Origin: Pedobacter sp. PACM 27299
Lineage (GTDB): Bacteria > Bacteroidota > Bacteroidia > Sphingobacteriales > Sphingobacteriaceae
Reading direction: 5' to 3'
DNA: 64,000 bases
Assembly (NCBI RefSeq): GCF_001412655.1
Contig: NZ_CP012996.1
Location: forward strand, 5,580,001 to 5,644,000
Made by a program: the position numbers and the translations under genes. The notes below the pieces were generated by a model, which saw only the letters and a list, made by a program, of their open reading frames with translations, had not been told where the DNA came from and did not search any database. Positions 46,064 through 55,528 of this stretch are shown in pieces; the first letter of the stretch is position 1; each line of letters begins with the position of its first letter.

Positions 46064-47194
46064 ATGAGATACTTATTCCCTGTTTTCGGCCTAATGCTAT
46101 GCATTCCACTATTGGCAGTTACCTGTAACCGCCCGATGGAAAAACTAGATGAACCCAGACTTCATGACATCAAGCTTCCTGAAGGTTTCAAAATTGAAGT
46201 TTTTGCAAAAGTAGACAATCCAAGATCCATGGCCCTGGGCGCCAACGGAACCGTATTTGTAGGCAATCGCAATGGCGATAAAGTCTATGCCCTCGTAGAT
46301 GAAAATAAAGACGGTATCGCCGATAAAACCTATATCATTGCACAAGGTTTAAAAGACATGCCCAATGGTGTCGCCTTCAAAGATGGGAGCTTATATGTAG
46401 CAGAAATCAGTAAAATATGGCGTTATGATCATATTGAAGACCATTTGGCCAATCCACCAAAACCCGTTCTTGTATACGATAAGCTGCCAGCAGATACCCA
46501 TCATGGCTGGAAATACATTGCCTTTGGCCCTGATGGAAAACTATATGTACCCGTTGGTGCACCCTGCAATATTTGCGATAATACAGATAAAGATAAAAGA
46601 TATGCCTCCATTACCAGGATGAATCCTGATGGAACCGGCTTCGAAATTTTTGCCAATGGTGTTAGGAATTCTGTGGGTTTCGACTGGAATCCCCTCACTA
46701 AAGACCTTTGGTTTACCGATAATGGAAGGGACATGCTCGGAGAAGACATCCCTGCAGATGAACTCAACCGTGCAGAAAAATCTGGAATGCATTTCGGCTA
46801 CCCTTTTGTTCATGCCGGAGATATTTTAGATCCTGAGTTTGGCAAAGGTAAAAACCCTCAAGACTATACCCCCCCTCAGGCAAAACTTGCTGCACACACC
46901 GCTTCATTGGGTATGAAATTCTATACCGGTGATCAATTTCCTAAAACGTATAAAAATCAGATCTTCATTGCTGAACATGGTTCATGGAACAGAAAAGAAC
47001 CAATGGGTTACCGAATTACCCTGGTGAAACTCGATGGCAATAAAGTGATCAGCTATGAACCATTCGCAACCGGCTGGCTTAAAAACGGAAAAGCATGGGG
47101 AAGGCCTGTAGATGTATTGCAATTAAAAGATGGCTCACTACTAGTTTCAGATGACTTTGCCAATCTCGTTTACCGGATTTCCTATGACAAATAA
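46064..47194 (+). CDS. glucose/sorbosone dehydrogenase-like beta-propeller protein
   Basis: 376 residues with a hydrophobic export signal (LFPVFGLMLCIPLLAVTC). The Cys after it is preceded by VT, so it is only a doubtful lipobox. The mature part is a six-bladed propeller of the PQQ-dependent sugar dehydrogenase family: LPEGFKIEVFAKVDNPRSMA, DTHHGWKYIAFGPDGKLYVP, NGVRNSVGFDWNPLTKDLWF and IFIAEHGSWNRKEPMGYR. It would act in the periplasm. Catalysis and cofactor are not proven; many such proteins have no known substrate. Confidence 0.85.
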   Translation: MRYLFPVFGLMLCIPLLAVTCNRPMEKLDEPRLHDIKLPEGFKIEVFAKVDNPRSMALGANGTVFVGNRNGDKVYALVDENKDGIADKTYIIAQGLKDMPNGVAFKDGSLYVAEISKIWRYDHIEDHLANPPKPVLVYDKLPADTHHGWKYIAFGPDGKLYVPVGAPCNICDNTDKDKRYASITRMNPDGTGFEIFANGVRNSVGFDWNPLTKDLWFTDNGRDMLGEDIPADELNRAEKSGMHFGYPFVHAGDILDPEFGKGKNPQDYTPPQAKLAAHTASLGMKFYTGDQFPKTYKNQIFIAEHGSWNRKEPMGYRITLVKLDGNKVISYEPFATGWLKNGKAWGRPVDVLQLKDGSLLVSDDFANLVYRISYDK

Positions 47195-47266
47195 TTTTAG
47201 CAGCCCCGATTATTGTCTTTCCGATATATTTTTTGTAACCTGCCAGAATCAGTAAAAACATCGGAA

Positions 47267-48538
47267 ATGAGCTTTAAAGATTACGAATTTGACCTGGATG
47301 ATATTAGCCGCAGTACCTACAAGATTCTTGTAAAATGGGGCGTCCCCGAAAGTCTTGCAACTTTTGTGAACCTATTTGCCCTGCTCACCGTGCTGATCAT
47401 TGCAGTATATTTATTACATAACGTACTCAGGCGCTTACTGAGGATTGCATTAATACGGATCGTAAAAACCACTAGAATTGACTTTTTCCTGCACCTGCTG
47501 GAAAATAGATTTGCACATTTTATTGCTTTACTCGCTGCCGTTTCATTGATCAGGAATACCCTGGAAGCGATCTTCCATTCTTTTCCTACCATCACAAAGG
47601 TCTTGATCAAACTGACTGATGCTTACCTGGTGATACTGATCATTTGGGTGATCATGACACTGATCAAATCCGGTGCGGAGTCGCTAAGAAAAAGAGCCAC
47701 TTTCCGCTCTAAACCTATAGAAAGTTATCTACAGGTGATCCGGATTATATTCTACCTGATTGCCACCGTTATTATATTTTCTATTCTGACGGGACAAAAC
47801 CCTACGGTTGCTTTTACTGCCATGGGTGCCGCCTCTGCCGTCCTGCTGCTGATGTTTAAGGATACCATTATGGGATTTGTTGCCAGCATACAAGTGAGCA
47901 CAAATGATACGGTTCGGATTGGCGACTGGATTACGATGCCTAAATATGGCGCCGATGGGGATGTGATGGAAATCAACCTGACCACCGTAAAAGTCCAGAA
48001 CTTTGACAAGACCATCACCACCATTCCTACTTATTCTCTAGTCTCCGATTCTTTTCAAAATTGGCGGGGCATGAGTGAATCCGGAGGAAGAAGGATCAAA
48101 CGTGCGATTTTTATCCGACAATCAACCATCCGCTTCATCACTCCTGATGAATTGGATGAATTCAGAAAAATACAATCGCTGACGGCTTACATTGACCACC
48201 GTCAGAAAGACATCAATAAAAACAATGAACGCATTGGTGCCGACAAAACTTTACTCATCAACGGAAGGAACCTGACCAATGCAGGGCTTTATAGAAAGTA
48301 TATTGACAACTACATTTCCAATCATAGCGGTATCCATAAAAAGATGACCATGATGGTGCGGCAGCTTGCTCCCACTACAACCGGGCTGCCTATAGAAATT
48401 TATGCCTTTACCGGAACCACAAAATGGATTGATTACGAATACATCATGGCAGATATATTTGATCATCTACTGGCTTCCGCCAGGTTCTTTGACCTGGAGA
48501 TTTATGAAATGGAAATGTTACCCCAAGAAAAGATATAA
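47267..48538 (+). CDS. ybdG: mechanosensitive channel, MscS superfamily, YbdG-like
   Basis: 423 residues from the ATG at 47267; an upstream TTG in frame at 47213 is not favoured. About five membrane helices precede the pore helix and the conserved beta domain. The segment DWITMPKYGADGDVMEINLT followed by TVKVQNFDKTITTIPTYSLV and NWRGMSESGGRRIKRAIFI is very close to E. coli YbdG (MscM). Such channels open under membrane tension and protect from osmotic downshock. It is a single gene ended by a terminator at 48577-48604. The symbol is by similarity. Confidence 0.88.
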   Translation: MSFKDYEFDLDDISRSTYKILVKWGVPESLATFVNLFALLTVLIIAVYLLHNVLRRLLRIALIRIVKTTRIDFFLHLLENRFAHFIALLAAVSLIRNTLEAIFHSFPTITKVLIKLTDAYLVILIIWVIMTLIKSGAESLRKRATFRSKPIESYLQVIRIIFYLIATVIIFSILTGQNPTVAFTAMGAASAVLLLMFKDTIMGFVASIQVSTNDTVRIGDWITMPKYGADGDVMEINLTTVKVQNFDKTITTIPTYSLVSDSFQNWRGMSESGGRRIKRAIFIRQSTIRFITPDELDEFRKIQSLTAYIDHRQKDINKNNERIGADKTLLINGRNLTNAGLYRKYIDNYISNHSGIHKKMTMMVRQLAPTTTGLPIEIYAFTGTTKWIDYEYIMADIFDHLLASARFFDLEIYEMEMLPQEKI

Positions 48539-48576
48539 AAAAGGCTGCTGGTTTAAAACCAAAAAACTTATATAAA

Positions 48577-48604
48577 AAAAGGGTGCCTATAAAGACACCC
48601 TTTT
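48577..48604. terminator. bidirectional terminator between the channel gene and the M1 peptidase gene
   Basis: AAAAGGGTG (48577-48585) pairs with CACCCTTTT (48596-48604) around a 10-nt loop, between convergent genes. Confidence 0.8.
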
Positions 48605-48656
48605 CTCCTATTTAATAGCCTTATTTTAAAGCTTGTTTGATTTGCTTAACACAGAA

Positions 48657-50612
48657 TTATTTCTTCCAGCTATTGTTATCGGGGTTGAAATCAGGCAGCA
48701 CCTGTTCTGGATCTAAAGTTACCGAGACTACTTCTTCTGTAGTTGGATAGTTCACCGTCCAACTGGTATTTCTCATCCAAATATCCACAGGTAACCTAAT
48801 GATATCTGTCTTTCCACTTTTCGTTTTCACTTCCAGAATGATCGGCATTGGCATCTTTTCAAGGTTCGTAATCTGAATGTTGTATCCAGTAATTGCGCCA
48901 TCTTTGGTTATCTCTTTCACATCAGCAATCGCCTGATCTGTTTTCCAGTTTTCCAGGAACCAGCCTCTCCAGAACCAGGAAAGATCTTCTCCTGCTCCGT
49001 TTTCCATTGAACGGAAAAAGTCGAATGGTGTAGGGTGTTTGAAAGCCCAGTTCTCAATGTATTTCTTAAAGGCATAATCAAAACGATCTGCACCTAAAAT
49101 CTGATTTCTTAAGATGTTTAAACCGTAACCCGGCTTATAATATAGATTGATGCCGATATTCGCTTCTTTCATCGCATCTGGTGTGAGCATCACATATTCC
49201 AATTTGTCGTTGGCCAGAGATTTACCAACTGCCTGCATATTGTCTGGCTTGCGTTTATATTCACCGTTGTTAAACTCAGCAGCAGATAATCCGTTGATAA
49301 AGGTATTGAAACCTTCATCCATCCAACCGTATTTACGTTCGTTGCTGCCCACAATCATTGGGAACCAGGTATGGCCAAATTCATGGTCGATTACCCCCCA
49401 TGCACTTCCGTTTTTAGCTTTCCAGCCGCAAAAAACAATTCCAGGATATTCCATACCACCTACATTACTGGCCACATTTATCGCCATTGGATAAGGGTAT
49501 TCAAACCATTTTTTAGAGTAGTATTCGATAGAAGCTTTTACATATTCAGCACCACGGCCATAACCATCTTTTCCATTGCTTTCTACAGGATGTGCAGAAA
49601 CCGCCAAAGATTTTTTACCGCTTGGCAGGTTAATTCTGGCCGCATCCAATACAAATGCTTTCGAAGAAGCCCAGGCCACATCGCGTGTATTCTTGATTTT
49701 GAATTTCCAGGTTAATTTTCCGGTTGCCGGGCGCGACTTCGGATTGGTTACCTCTTCTTCTGAACGTACAGTCACCGTTTTATCGCTTAGTTTTGCAGCA
49801 TTCCAGCGAGATAATTCCGTAGGTGTAAATACTTCCTGAGGGTTTAATAATTCCCCAGAACCCATCACAATATGACTTGCAGGAGCAGTAACGGCGAAAT
49901 CAACATCGCCATACTCACAGTAAAACTCTCCAGCACCCCAATAAGGAAGGGTATTCCATCCAATCACGTCATCATAAACCGCCATTCTTGGAAACCATTG
50001 TGCGATCGCAAATATCTCCCCGTTCTTAGTGGTTAAATGACCCATACGGTCAGATCCATTGATAGGAATGATAAACGAGAAGTTCATTTTGATAGTCACC
50101 TGATCTCCGTTTGCAGCCAATGGCTGATCTAAACGGATCTGCATTCTGGTATCTTCAGTGATCGAACTGAATTTTACCGGCTTCAATTTCTGACTTACGC
50201 TAAGTCCGTCAATTTTATAACCTCCTTCTACTTTTTCGCCCCTGGCACCATATCGGCTGCCTGCAGCAATCAGCGAATTTCCTCTGGAGTTTTCCGCGAA
50301 AAGATTTTGGTCCAATTGCAGCCATAGGTAAGGCAGTTTATCCGGGCTGTTATTCTTATAAGTAATGGTAACGGTTCCCGTTACCAGATTTTTAGTTTCA
50401 TCAAGATTTGCTGTGATCTGGTAATCCGCACGGTTCTGCCAGTATTTAGGACCTGGATAGCCGATTGCAGAACGGAACTCATTTCCATTCTGAGTGTAAA
50501 ACAGCGGGTTAAATGCAGCATGAGGGTCGTAGTTACCAGTGGCTTGCTGCGCCATGGAACTGAAACCAAATGCGCATAACAATACCCCTAAAAAGGTAAA
50601 CTTATTCATCAT
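48657..50612 (-). CDS. secreted M1-family metallopeptidase
   Basis: 651 residues with a signal peptide ([16 protein letters not shown]). The gluzincin zinc site is [13 protein letters not shown] followed by the third ligand Glu in [10 protein letters not shown]. The substrate-recognition motif of M1 enzymes appears as [11 protein letters not shown] in place of GAMEN. The enzyme should cleave N-terminal residues of peptides outside the cytoplasm. It is followed by a terminator shared with the channel gene. A promoter with TTTG and a near-consensus -7 lies upstream. Confidence 0.93.
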   Translation of the reverse strand: MMNKFTFLGVLLCAFGFSSMAQQATGNYDPHAAFNPLFYTQNGNEFRSAIGYPGPKYWQNRADYQITANLDETKNLVTGTVTITYKNNSPDKLPYLWLQLDQNLFAENSRGNSLIAAGSRYGARGEKVEGGYKIDGLSVSQKLKPVKFSSITEDTRMQIRLDQPLAANGDQVTIKMNFSFIIPINGSDRMGHLTTKNGEIFAIAQWFPRMAVYDDVIGWNTLPYWGAGEFYCEYGDVDFAVTAPASHIVMGSGELLNPQEVFTPTELSRWNAAKLSDKTVTVRSEEEVTNPKSRPATGKLTWKFKIKNTRDVAWASSKAFVLDAARINLPSGKKSLAVSAHPVESNGKDGYGRGAEYVKASIEYYSKKWFEYPYPMAINVASNVGGMEYPGIVFCGWKAKNGSAWGVIDHEFGHTWFPMIVGSNERKYGWMDEGFNTFINGLSAAEFNNGEYKRKPDNMQAVGKSLANDKLEYVMLTPDAMKEANIGINLYYKPGYGLNILRNQILGADRFDYAFKKYIENWAFKHPTPFDFFRSMENGAGEDLSWFWRGWFLENWKTDQAIADVKEITKDGAITGYNIQITNLEKMPMPIILEVKTKSGKTDIIRLPVDIWMRNTSWTVNYPTTEEVVSVTLDPEQVLPDFNPDNNSWKK

Positions 50613-50638
50613 CGTATTTATTGGTTATAGATTCGAAC

Positions 50639-50668
50639 TAAAGATATAAAATGAATGTTTATACCAAA
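50639..50668 (-). promoter_or_regulatory. promoter for the M1 peptidase gene
   Basis: On the minus strand TTTG (50668-50665), 18 nt, TATCTTTA (50646-50639), one base from consensus. It lies 26 nt before the ATG. Confidence 0.45.
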
Positions 50669-50694
50669 CCATTGTAACGGTTTTATTAGTTCGA

Positions 50695-51423
50695 CTATAA
50701 CTTCGGCATCGGCGGTAATTTCCGCTGATCTGCAGGAAGTTTTTTCCAGCTATTGTAGGCTTTTGCGATATAGTATTTATAATTGAATGGGCGTTCGCTC
50801 ATTACAAGGGCTACATTCGGACGATACATGACCATAAAATCTTTCAACTCCTGCCCATCCAGTTTTACTAAATCAGTGATGGTTTTTTCATTAAAATTAT
50901 CTCTGATTTCCGTCTCGAAAGCATCCCTCTCTTCCAGAAAGCGAACTTTCTCTCTATCTCTTTTCATTTTACCATAACCCAGGTTCAGCACCACCCCTCC
51001 AGCTCTGTCGGTATTCTTTTTACCCTCCAGACCATCAGTCATGACCCTTTTGATTGGTTTACCTGTTCCATCTACCATGACAGATGGATTTACCTTAGCA
51101 CTCGTAATCTCCACTCCTTTTAAGTCTGTAGATTTTACAGGCAGATACACCATTTTTGGCTTCAGGTCAATCAGGTATAAAGTATCAGTATGGTATCCTG
51201 GATGAGAGAATTCGATTAAATCACCCACTTTGGCAGGCAGACTAAACTGCCCGGAAGCTTTTGTTTTTATAGACTTCTTACTGTCCAGGTTTCTAACGAG
51301 CACATCCTGCATCGGAAAAGACTTATTATCAAAGTCGTAAACCGCACCGGTCACTGTTGTTGTTTGTGCCCATAAACCTAAAGGAGCAATACTCACGAAG
51401 AATAAAAATAAATATTTAACCAT
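50695..51423 (-). CDS. exported protein with a CarboxypepD_reg-like domain
   Basis: 242 residues from the ATG at 51423, where the signal peptide begins (VKYLFLFFVSIAPLGLWAQ). A TTG at 51468 would add 15 residues in front of it and is not favoured. After the signal an approximately 80-residue beta sandwich (TTVTGAVYDFDNKSFPMQDV; FSLPAKVGDLIEFSHPGYHT) resembles the carboxypeptidase regulatory/peptidase-associated domain used by Bacteroidota envelope proteins. The C-terminal 140 residues are unknown. Located upstream of the M1 peptidase gene on the same strand, 83 nt away. Confidence 0.75.
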   Translation of the reverse strand: MVKYLFLFFVSIAPLGLWAQTTTVTGAVYDFDNKSFPMQDVLVRNLDSKKSIKTKASGQFSLPAKVGDLIEFSHPGYHTDTLYLIDLKPKMVYLPVKSTDLKGVEITSAKVNPSVMVDGTGKPIKRVMTDGLEGKKNTDRAGGVVLNLGYGKMKRDREKVRFLEERDAFETEIRDNFNEKTITDLVKLDGQELKDFMVMYRPNVALVMSERPFNYKYYIAKAYNSWKKLPADQRKLPPMPKL

Positions 51424-51426
51424 ACC

Positions 51427-51434
51427 CAAATGTA
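51427..51434 (-). promoter_or_regulatory. -7 element 3 nt before the start codon of the 242-aa gene
   Basis: TACATTTG on the minus strand, followed by GGT and the ATG. No -33 TTG at 18-21 nt is present, so this may be a chance match. Confidence 0.35.
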
Positions 51435-51490
51435 ACACTGTTTCTTTCTTTATAAAACTGTTTAACAAAAATTAACCTTAAAAGATTTAA

Positions 51491-51838
51491 CTATTTTAAC
51501 ATAGTTTCGTAAGCAGCTTCGTCAAAACCAATCAGTATTGATTTACCATCCAATTCTACGACTGGTCTTTTGATGGCGCTGGTATTGTTCAATAAGATCT
51601 GAACCGCACTGTCCTGATCTACCACACTGCTTTGCTGCTCAGGGCTAAGCTTTTTCCAGGTAGTTCCTTTTTTATTCAACACCTTCTCCCATCCAAAAAT
51701 AGTACACCATTCCTGCAGTTTCTCTGCAGTTATGCCTTGTTTTTTGAAATCGTGGAAGCTGGGATTAAATCCCTGATCTGCCAACCAGGTTCTTGCCTTT
51801 TTTACTGTGTTACAATTTGGTATTCCGTATATGATCAT
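51491..51838 (-). CDS. ArsC/Spx-family reductase-like protein
   Basis: 115 residues from the ATG at 51838 (MIIYGIPNCNTVKKARTWLA). A GTG in frame at 51844 is not favoured. The single N-terminal Cys in GIPNCNTVKKA, the SFHDFKKQGI strand and the RPVVELDGK motif place it in the ArsC family, YffB branch. Those proteins have a thioredoxin-like fold; true arsenate reduction is not assured. Confidence 0.85.
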   Translation of the reverse strand: MIIYGIPNCNTVKKARTWLADQGFNPSFHDFKKQGITAEKLQEWCTIFGWEKVLNKKGTTWKKLSPEQQSSVVDQDSAVQILLNNTSAIKRPVVELDGKSILIGFDEAAYETMLK

Positions 51839-51844
51839 AAGCAC

Positions 51845-52054
51845 AAAAATAAAATTTATTATCGTTAATATTGTGTTGATTTTGTCTAGCTCTGTGGGGG
51901 AGCTAAATGATTTTGCAAAAAAAATAACAGCATGCCGAACTATGGTCTTATTTCTTTGAAATACAGCCCGTAAAAGGACGGGTTATGGACAGTTTGTAAT
52001 TCTACCTTCCCCCATTGTTGCGGATATTTTCCCTATACTTAATAGTTCGCATTT
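51845..52054. other. intergenic region before the kinase operon
   Basis: It holds a small hairpin (51967-51971 with 51978-51982) and an AGCTC/GGAGCT-type pairing near 51890. No exact TAnnTTTG promoter for the kinase was found. Confidence 0.3.
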
Positions 52055-54649
52055 ATGTTTAAACTTACTTTCAAACAACAGGTATTAACAGGATTCGCTG
52101 TTTCCTTATTGTTTGTGCTGGTCTCTGCCATTACTTCCTACCTGAGCGTTGAGAAATTAAAGGACGATACACAATGGCAAAGTCACACTTACGAAGTCAT
52201 CAATCTGCTCAAAAATGCAGAAATACAGGTGTTGAATTCAGAAAGTTCTTTAAGAGGCTTTATTTTATCTCAGAAAAGTGATTACCTGCGCCCTTATAAT
52301 AAAAATGCGCCATTGATCCTGGAAACTGTACAGGATTTAAAAAGATTAATTTCCGACAATCCCGATCAGATCGAGCGGGCAGACTCTCTGGATTTCTATG
52401 CCCATAAAAAAGTAGCGGAGATGCAGGAAGTGATCCGTATTTATGATAAAGAAAGTGCAGCAGCAGCCGCTAAACGTGTATTGGATGGCGGCGGACAATT
52501 CTATAAAGACAAAATATTAGCTTTCAGCAGAAAGATGATTGATGAAGAATTTAAGCTTCTGGCCAAACGCAAAGCCAACACTTTGATGAGCAGTCAAAGG
52601 AGTACCGTAATCATTTCATTGAGTGCCCTGATTATTTTCGCTTTAATCCTATTCCTATTCGGCTATATCAAAAAGACCTTTGACCAGCAAAAAGAAACAG
52701 AGGGCAAAATCAGGGAGTCTAATCAGCAACTGGAAAAAATATCAGGGGAAAATGAGCAAAAGAACTGGCTACTTTCCGGAGCTTCCGAGGTGAATGATGC
52801 CATGCGTGGCGAACAAGAGGTAGAGGAGCTTTCTGCGAATATTGTGAGTAGGATCAGCAACTATATTGGTGCACCGGTGGGCGCATTCTTCTTACTCAGC
52901 AAGTCTAGAAATTTATTCCGCTATACCGGAGGTTACGCTTATCAACCTAAAAAAGGAGACAGCAATCAATACCACTATGGAGAAGGCCTGGTGGGACAAA
53001 CCGCTTCAGAGCAGCAGCCTAAATTATTTAAGAATGTACCTTTAGACTACCTGAAGATCCGTTCGGGACTGGGCAGCACATTGCCTCATTGTATTTACCT
53101 GGTGCCGATCGTATTTGAAGATGAATCATTAGCTGTGATTGAACTGGGCTTACAGGAGGAACCAGACGAAAAAACTGTGCTTTTCTTAAGTACCATCAGT
53201 GAAAGTATAGGTTTAGCTGTCAATAGTGCAGTAGCCAGGGTAAAACTAAGGGCTTTATTTGAGCAAACACAGCAGCAGGCAGAAGAATTGGAAAGTCAGC
53301 AGGAAGAATTAAGGACTACCAATGAGGAGCTGATGTACAAAACTGATCAGCTGCAATCTTCAGAGGAAGAACTGAGGGTACAGCAGGAAGAGCTGCGTCA
53401 AACCAATGCAGAGCTGGAAGAAAAGGCACAGCAGCTGGAAGAACGCAATATTTCTATCAACCAGGCCAGAGAGGCCATCAGTCTGAAGGCCGAAGAGCTG
53501 GAAGTTTCCAGTAAATATAAATCGGAGTTTCTGGCAAATATGAGTCATGAGCTTCGTACTCCTTTAAATAGTATCCTGATCCTGGCCAGAATATTAAAAG
53601 AAAACAGACCTGAAAACTTAAATGAAGATCAGGTAAAATATGCCGGAGTGATCCACAATGCGGGAAATGATCTATTGAGCCTGATTAATGACATCCTTGA
53701 TTTATCCAAAATTGAATCTGGAAAAGTAGACCTGAATATAGAAAAGGTAAAACCAATCGCCATTAGTCAGCACATGGAATCATTGTTTATGGAACTCGCC
53801 AGAAGCAAAAAGATCGATTTCCAAACCATTCTGGCGGATGACTTGCCAGAGGACCTGGTAAGTGACCAGTCCAGGATAGAGCAAATTGTGAAAAACCTAT
53901 TGTCTAACGCTTTCAAATTTACACCGGAATACGGGCACATTACTTTAAACATCAGCAGACCAGGGAAGGGTACCTCATTTTTCTCTGAACGTCTCAGAAA
54001 CACAAAAGAAGAAATCATCGGCATTACCGTTAAAGATTCTGGGATTGGTATTCCGGAAGACAAGCAGAAGCTCATCTTTGAAGCTTTCCAGCAAGCCGAT
54101 GGTTCTACCAGCAGAAAATTTGGCGGCACCGGCCTTGGCTTATCCATCAGTAAAGAACTGGCCTACCTGCTTGGCGGAGAAATCCAGGTGAGCAGCAGAC
54201 CTAATGAAGGCAGTACCTTTACTTTATATATTCCAAGAATCAATGAATTTCAGCTGCCAGAGCAGGTAGCGACTGTCCAACAGAAAACTTATACCTCCGC
54301 TCCTGCTGCTTTTGAGTTTAACGAAGAGCCAGTAAGACAAGGGAATGAATCACAAAGAATCCTGATTATCGAAGATGATGAGGTATTTGCTGATGTATTG
54401 AACGATTATGCGATAGAAAAAGGCTTTCAACCCCTGCTTGCTCATAGTGGAGATACTGGCCTAGCCATGGCATTTGAAGAACTACCTGATGCCATTGTAC
54501 TGGACATCATGCTGCCAGTAATGGACGGATGGACGATTCTTAAAAAGCTAAAAGCAGATCCAAGGACAAAACATATCCCAGTACACATGATGTCGGCAGG
54601 AAATGAAAAAGCCAGTAAAGCTAAAAAGAAGGTGCTATTGGCTTCCTGA
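52055..54649 (+). CDS. large hybrid histidine kinase, N-terminal part (interrupted by a -1 frame change)
   Basis: 864 residues as read, ending prematurely. Order: membrane helix about 12-32; a CHASE3-like periplasmic sensor; second membrane helix about 182-205; coiled coil; GAF domain about 246-395; a long Glu/Gln-rich coiled coil about 400-480; HisKA with His498 in MSHELRTPLNS; HATPase with IVKNLLSNAFKFT, DSGIGIP and GGTGLGLSI; then the first receiver with Asp817 in VLDIMLPVMDG. After KASKAKK the frame is lost and a TGA follows at 54647. Reading from 54628 in the -1 frame restores EGAIGFLKKPV, the expected end of the receiver. Confidence 0.9.
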   Translation: MFKLTFKQQVLTGFAVSLLFVLVSAITSYLSVEKLKDDTQWQSHTYEVINLLKNAEIQVLNSESSLRGFILSQKSDYLRPYNKNAPLILETVQDLKRLISDNPDQIERADSLDFYAHKKVAEMQEVIRIYDKESAAAAAKRVLDGGGQFYKDKILAFSRKMIDEEFKLLAKRKANTLMSSQRSTVIISLSALIIFALILFLFGYIKKTFDQQKETEGKIRESNQQLEKISGENEQKNWLLSGASEVNDAMRGEQEVEELSANIVSRISNYIGAPVGAFFLLSKSRNLFRYTGGYAYQPKKGDSNQYHYGEGLVGQTASEQQPKLFKNVPLDYLKIRSGLGSTLPHCIYLVPIVFEDESLAVIELGLQEEPDEKTVLFLSTISESIGLAVNSAVARVKLRALFEQTQQQAEELESQQEELRTTNEELMYKTDQLQSSEEELRVQQEELRQTNAELEEKAQQLEERNISINQAREAISLKAEELEVSSKYKSEFLANMSHELRTPLNSILILARILKENRPENLNEDQVKYAGVIHNAGNDLLSLINDILDLSKIESGKVDLNIEKVKPIAISQHMESLFMELARSKKIDFQTILADDLPEDLVSDQSRIEQIVKNLLSNAFKFTPEYGHITLNISRPGKGTSFFSERLRNTKEEIIGITVKDSGIGIPEDKQKLIFEAFQQADGSTSRKFGGTGLGLSISKELAYLLGGEIQVSSRPNEGSTFTLYIPRINEFQLPEQVATVQQKTYTSAPAAFEFNEEPVRQGNESQRILIIEDDEVFADVLNDYAIEKGFQPLLAHSGDTGLAMAFEELPDAIVLDIMLPVMDGWTILKKLKADPRTKHIPVHMMSAGNEKASKAKKKVLLAS
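54622..54633 (+). other. site of the -1 frame change (AAA-AAG)
   Basis: In the upstream frame the codons are AAA (54623-54625) and AAG (54626-54628). Rereading the G at 54628 gives GAA-GGT-GCT and continues to 55527 without a stop. Loss of one G from an ancestral AAG-GAA would look the same. A weak 5-bp hairpin (GGCTT with AAGCC, 54640-54656) lies 11 nt downstream. Confidence 0.6.
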
Positions 54650-54729
54650 AAAAGCCGGTAGAGAAAGAACAGCTCGATGAAGCCTTTAATTTATTAAGTG
54701 CCGCCTATCTCAAATATAACTTCAGAAGC

Positions 54730-55527
54730 GTGCTGGTGATCGAAGATCAGGAATTACAAAGCAGAGAACTAACCGAACAGCTGAGAGATAAAGGAGTAGC
54801 TGTGAAACAGGCATATACTGGTAAAGAAGCGCTGGACCTTTTAGACGATCAGGTGTTCGACTGCATCATTCTTGATCTAAAACTTCCGGATATTTCAGGC
54901 TTCGATTTATTGGACCAGATCAAGTCGCAGGCAAAACATGCACACATTCCAGTGATCATCAATACCGCTATGGAATTGGATCAGGAAAAAATGGCGCACA
55001 TTATGAGGTATACAGATGCAATGGTTTTAAAATCAAACAAATCCAACGACCGTCTGATTGATGAGGTCAGCTTGTTTATCAATAAACTGAAACAAGACGG
55101 ACCAGCAAAGCCTAGTACCTCAAAAGGAAAAAGTGTGTCTACCATGGAAAAGGTATTGAAGGATAAAACCATCCTCATTACTGATGACGACATGCGTAAT
55201 ATTTTCGCACTTTCCAGCGCCTTGCAAGTATACGACCTGAAAATCGTGATTGCCACCAACGGCCGGGAAGCCTTAGAAAAGCTTGAAGAGTCTGACCAGA
55301 TTGACCTGGTATTGATGGACATTATGATGCCAGAAATGGACGGCTATGAGGCCATGAAAGCCATCAGACTAGAGAAGCGCTTTGCCAAACTTCCAATCAT
55401 TGCTTTAACCGCAAAAGCAATGAAAAATGACCGGGAGCGTTGTATTGAAGCCGGAGCAAACGACTACATTTCTAAACCTGTTGACATGGATAAGTTATTA
55501 TCGATGTTAAGAGTCTGGTTAAGTTAA
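54730..55527 (+). CDS. tandem receiver domains, C-terminal part of the interrupted hybrid kinase
   Basis: Read alone from a GTG at 54730 it gives 265 residues with two receiver domains. The first has VLVIEDQELQSRELTEQLRD and ILDLKLPDISG. The second has ILITDDDMRNIFALSSALQ, LVLMDIMMPEMDGYEAMKAI and the end ANDYISKPVDM. Coding similarity continues upstream to 54628, so the natural product is most likely one protein of about 1157 residues with three receivers. The stop is followed one base later by the cheR-like gene. Confidence 0.85.
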   Translation: MLVIEDQELQSRELTEQLRDKGVAVKQAYTGKEALDLLDDQVFDCIILDLKLPDISGFDLLDQIKSQAKHAHIPVIINTAMELDQEKMAHIMRYTDAMVLKSNKSNDRLIDEVSLFINKLKQDGPAKPSTSKGKSVSTMEKVLKDKTILITDDDMRNIFALSSALQVYDLKIVIATNGREALEKLEESDQIDLVLMDIMMPEMDGYEAMKAIRLEKRFAKLPIIALTAKAMKNDRERCIEAGANDYISKPVDMDKLLSMLRVWLS

Positions 55528-55528
55528 T

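Noticed and set aside
54640..54656. Hairpin downstream of the frame-change site as a slippage stimulator
   Set aside because: Only 5 bp and 11 nt away from the slip point; too weak and too far to count as evidence for programmed frameshifting.
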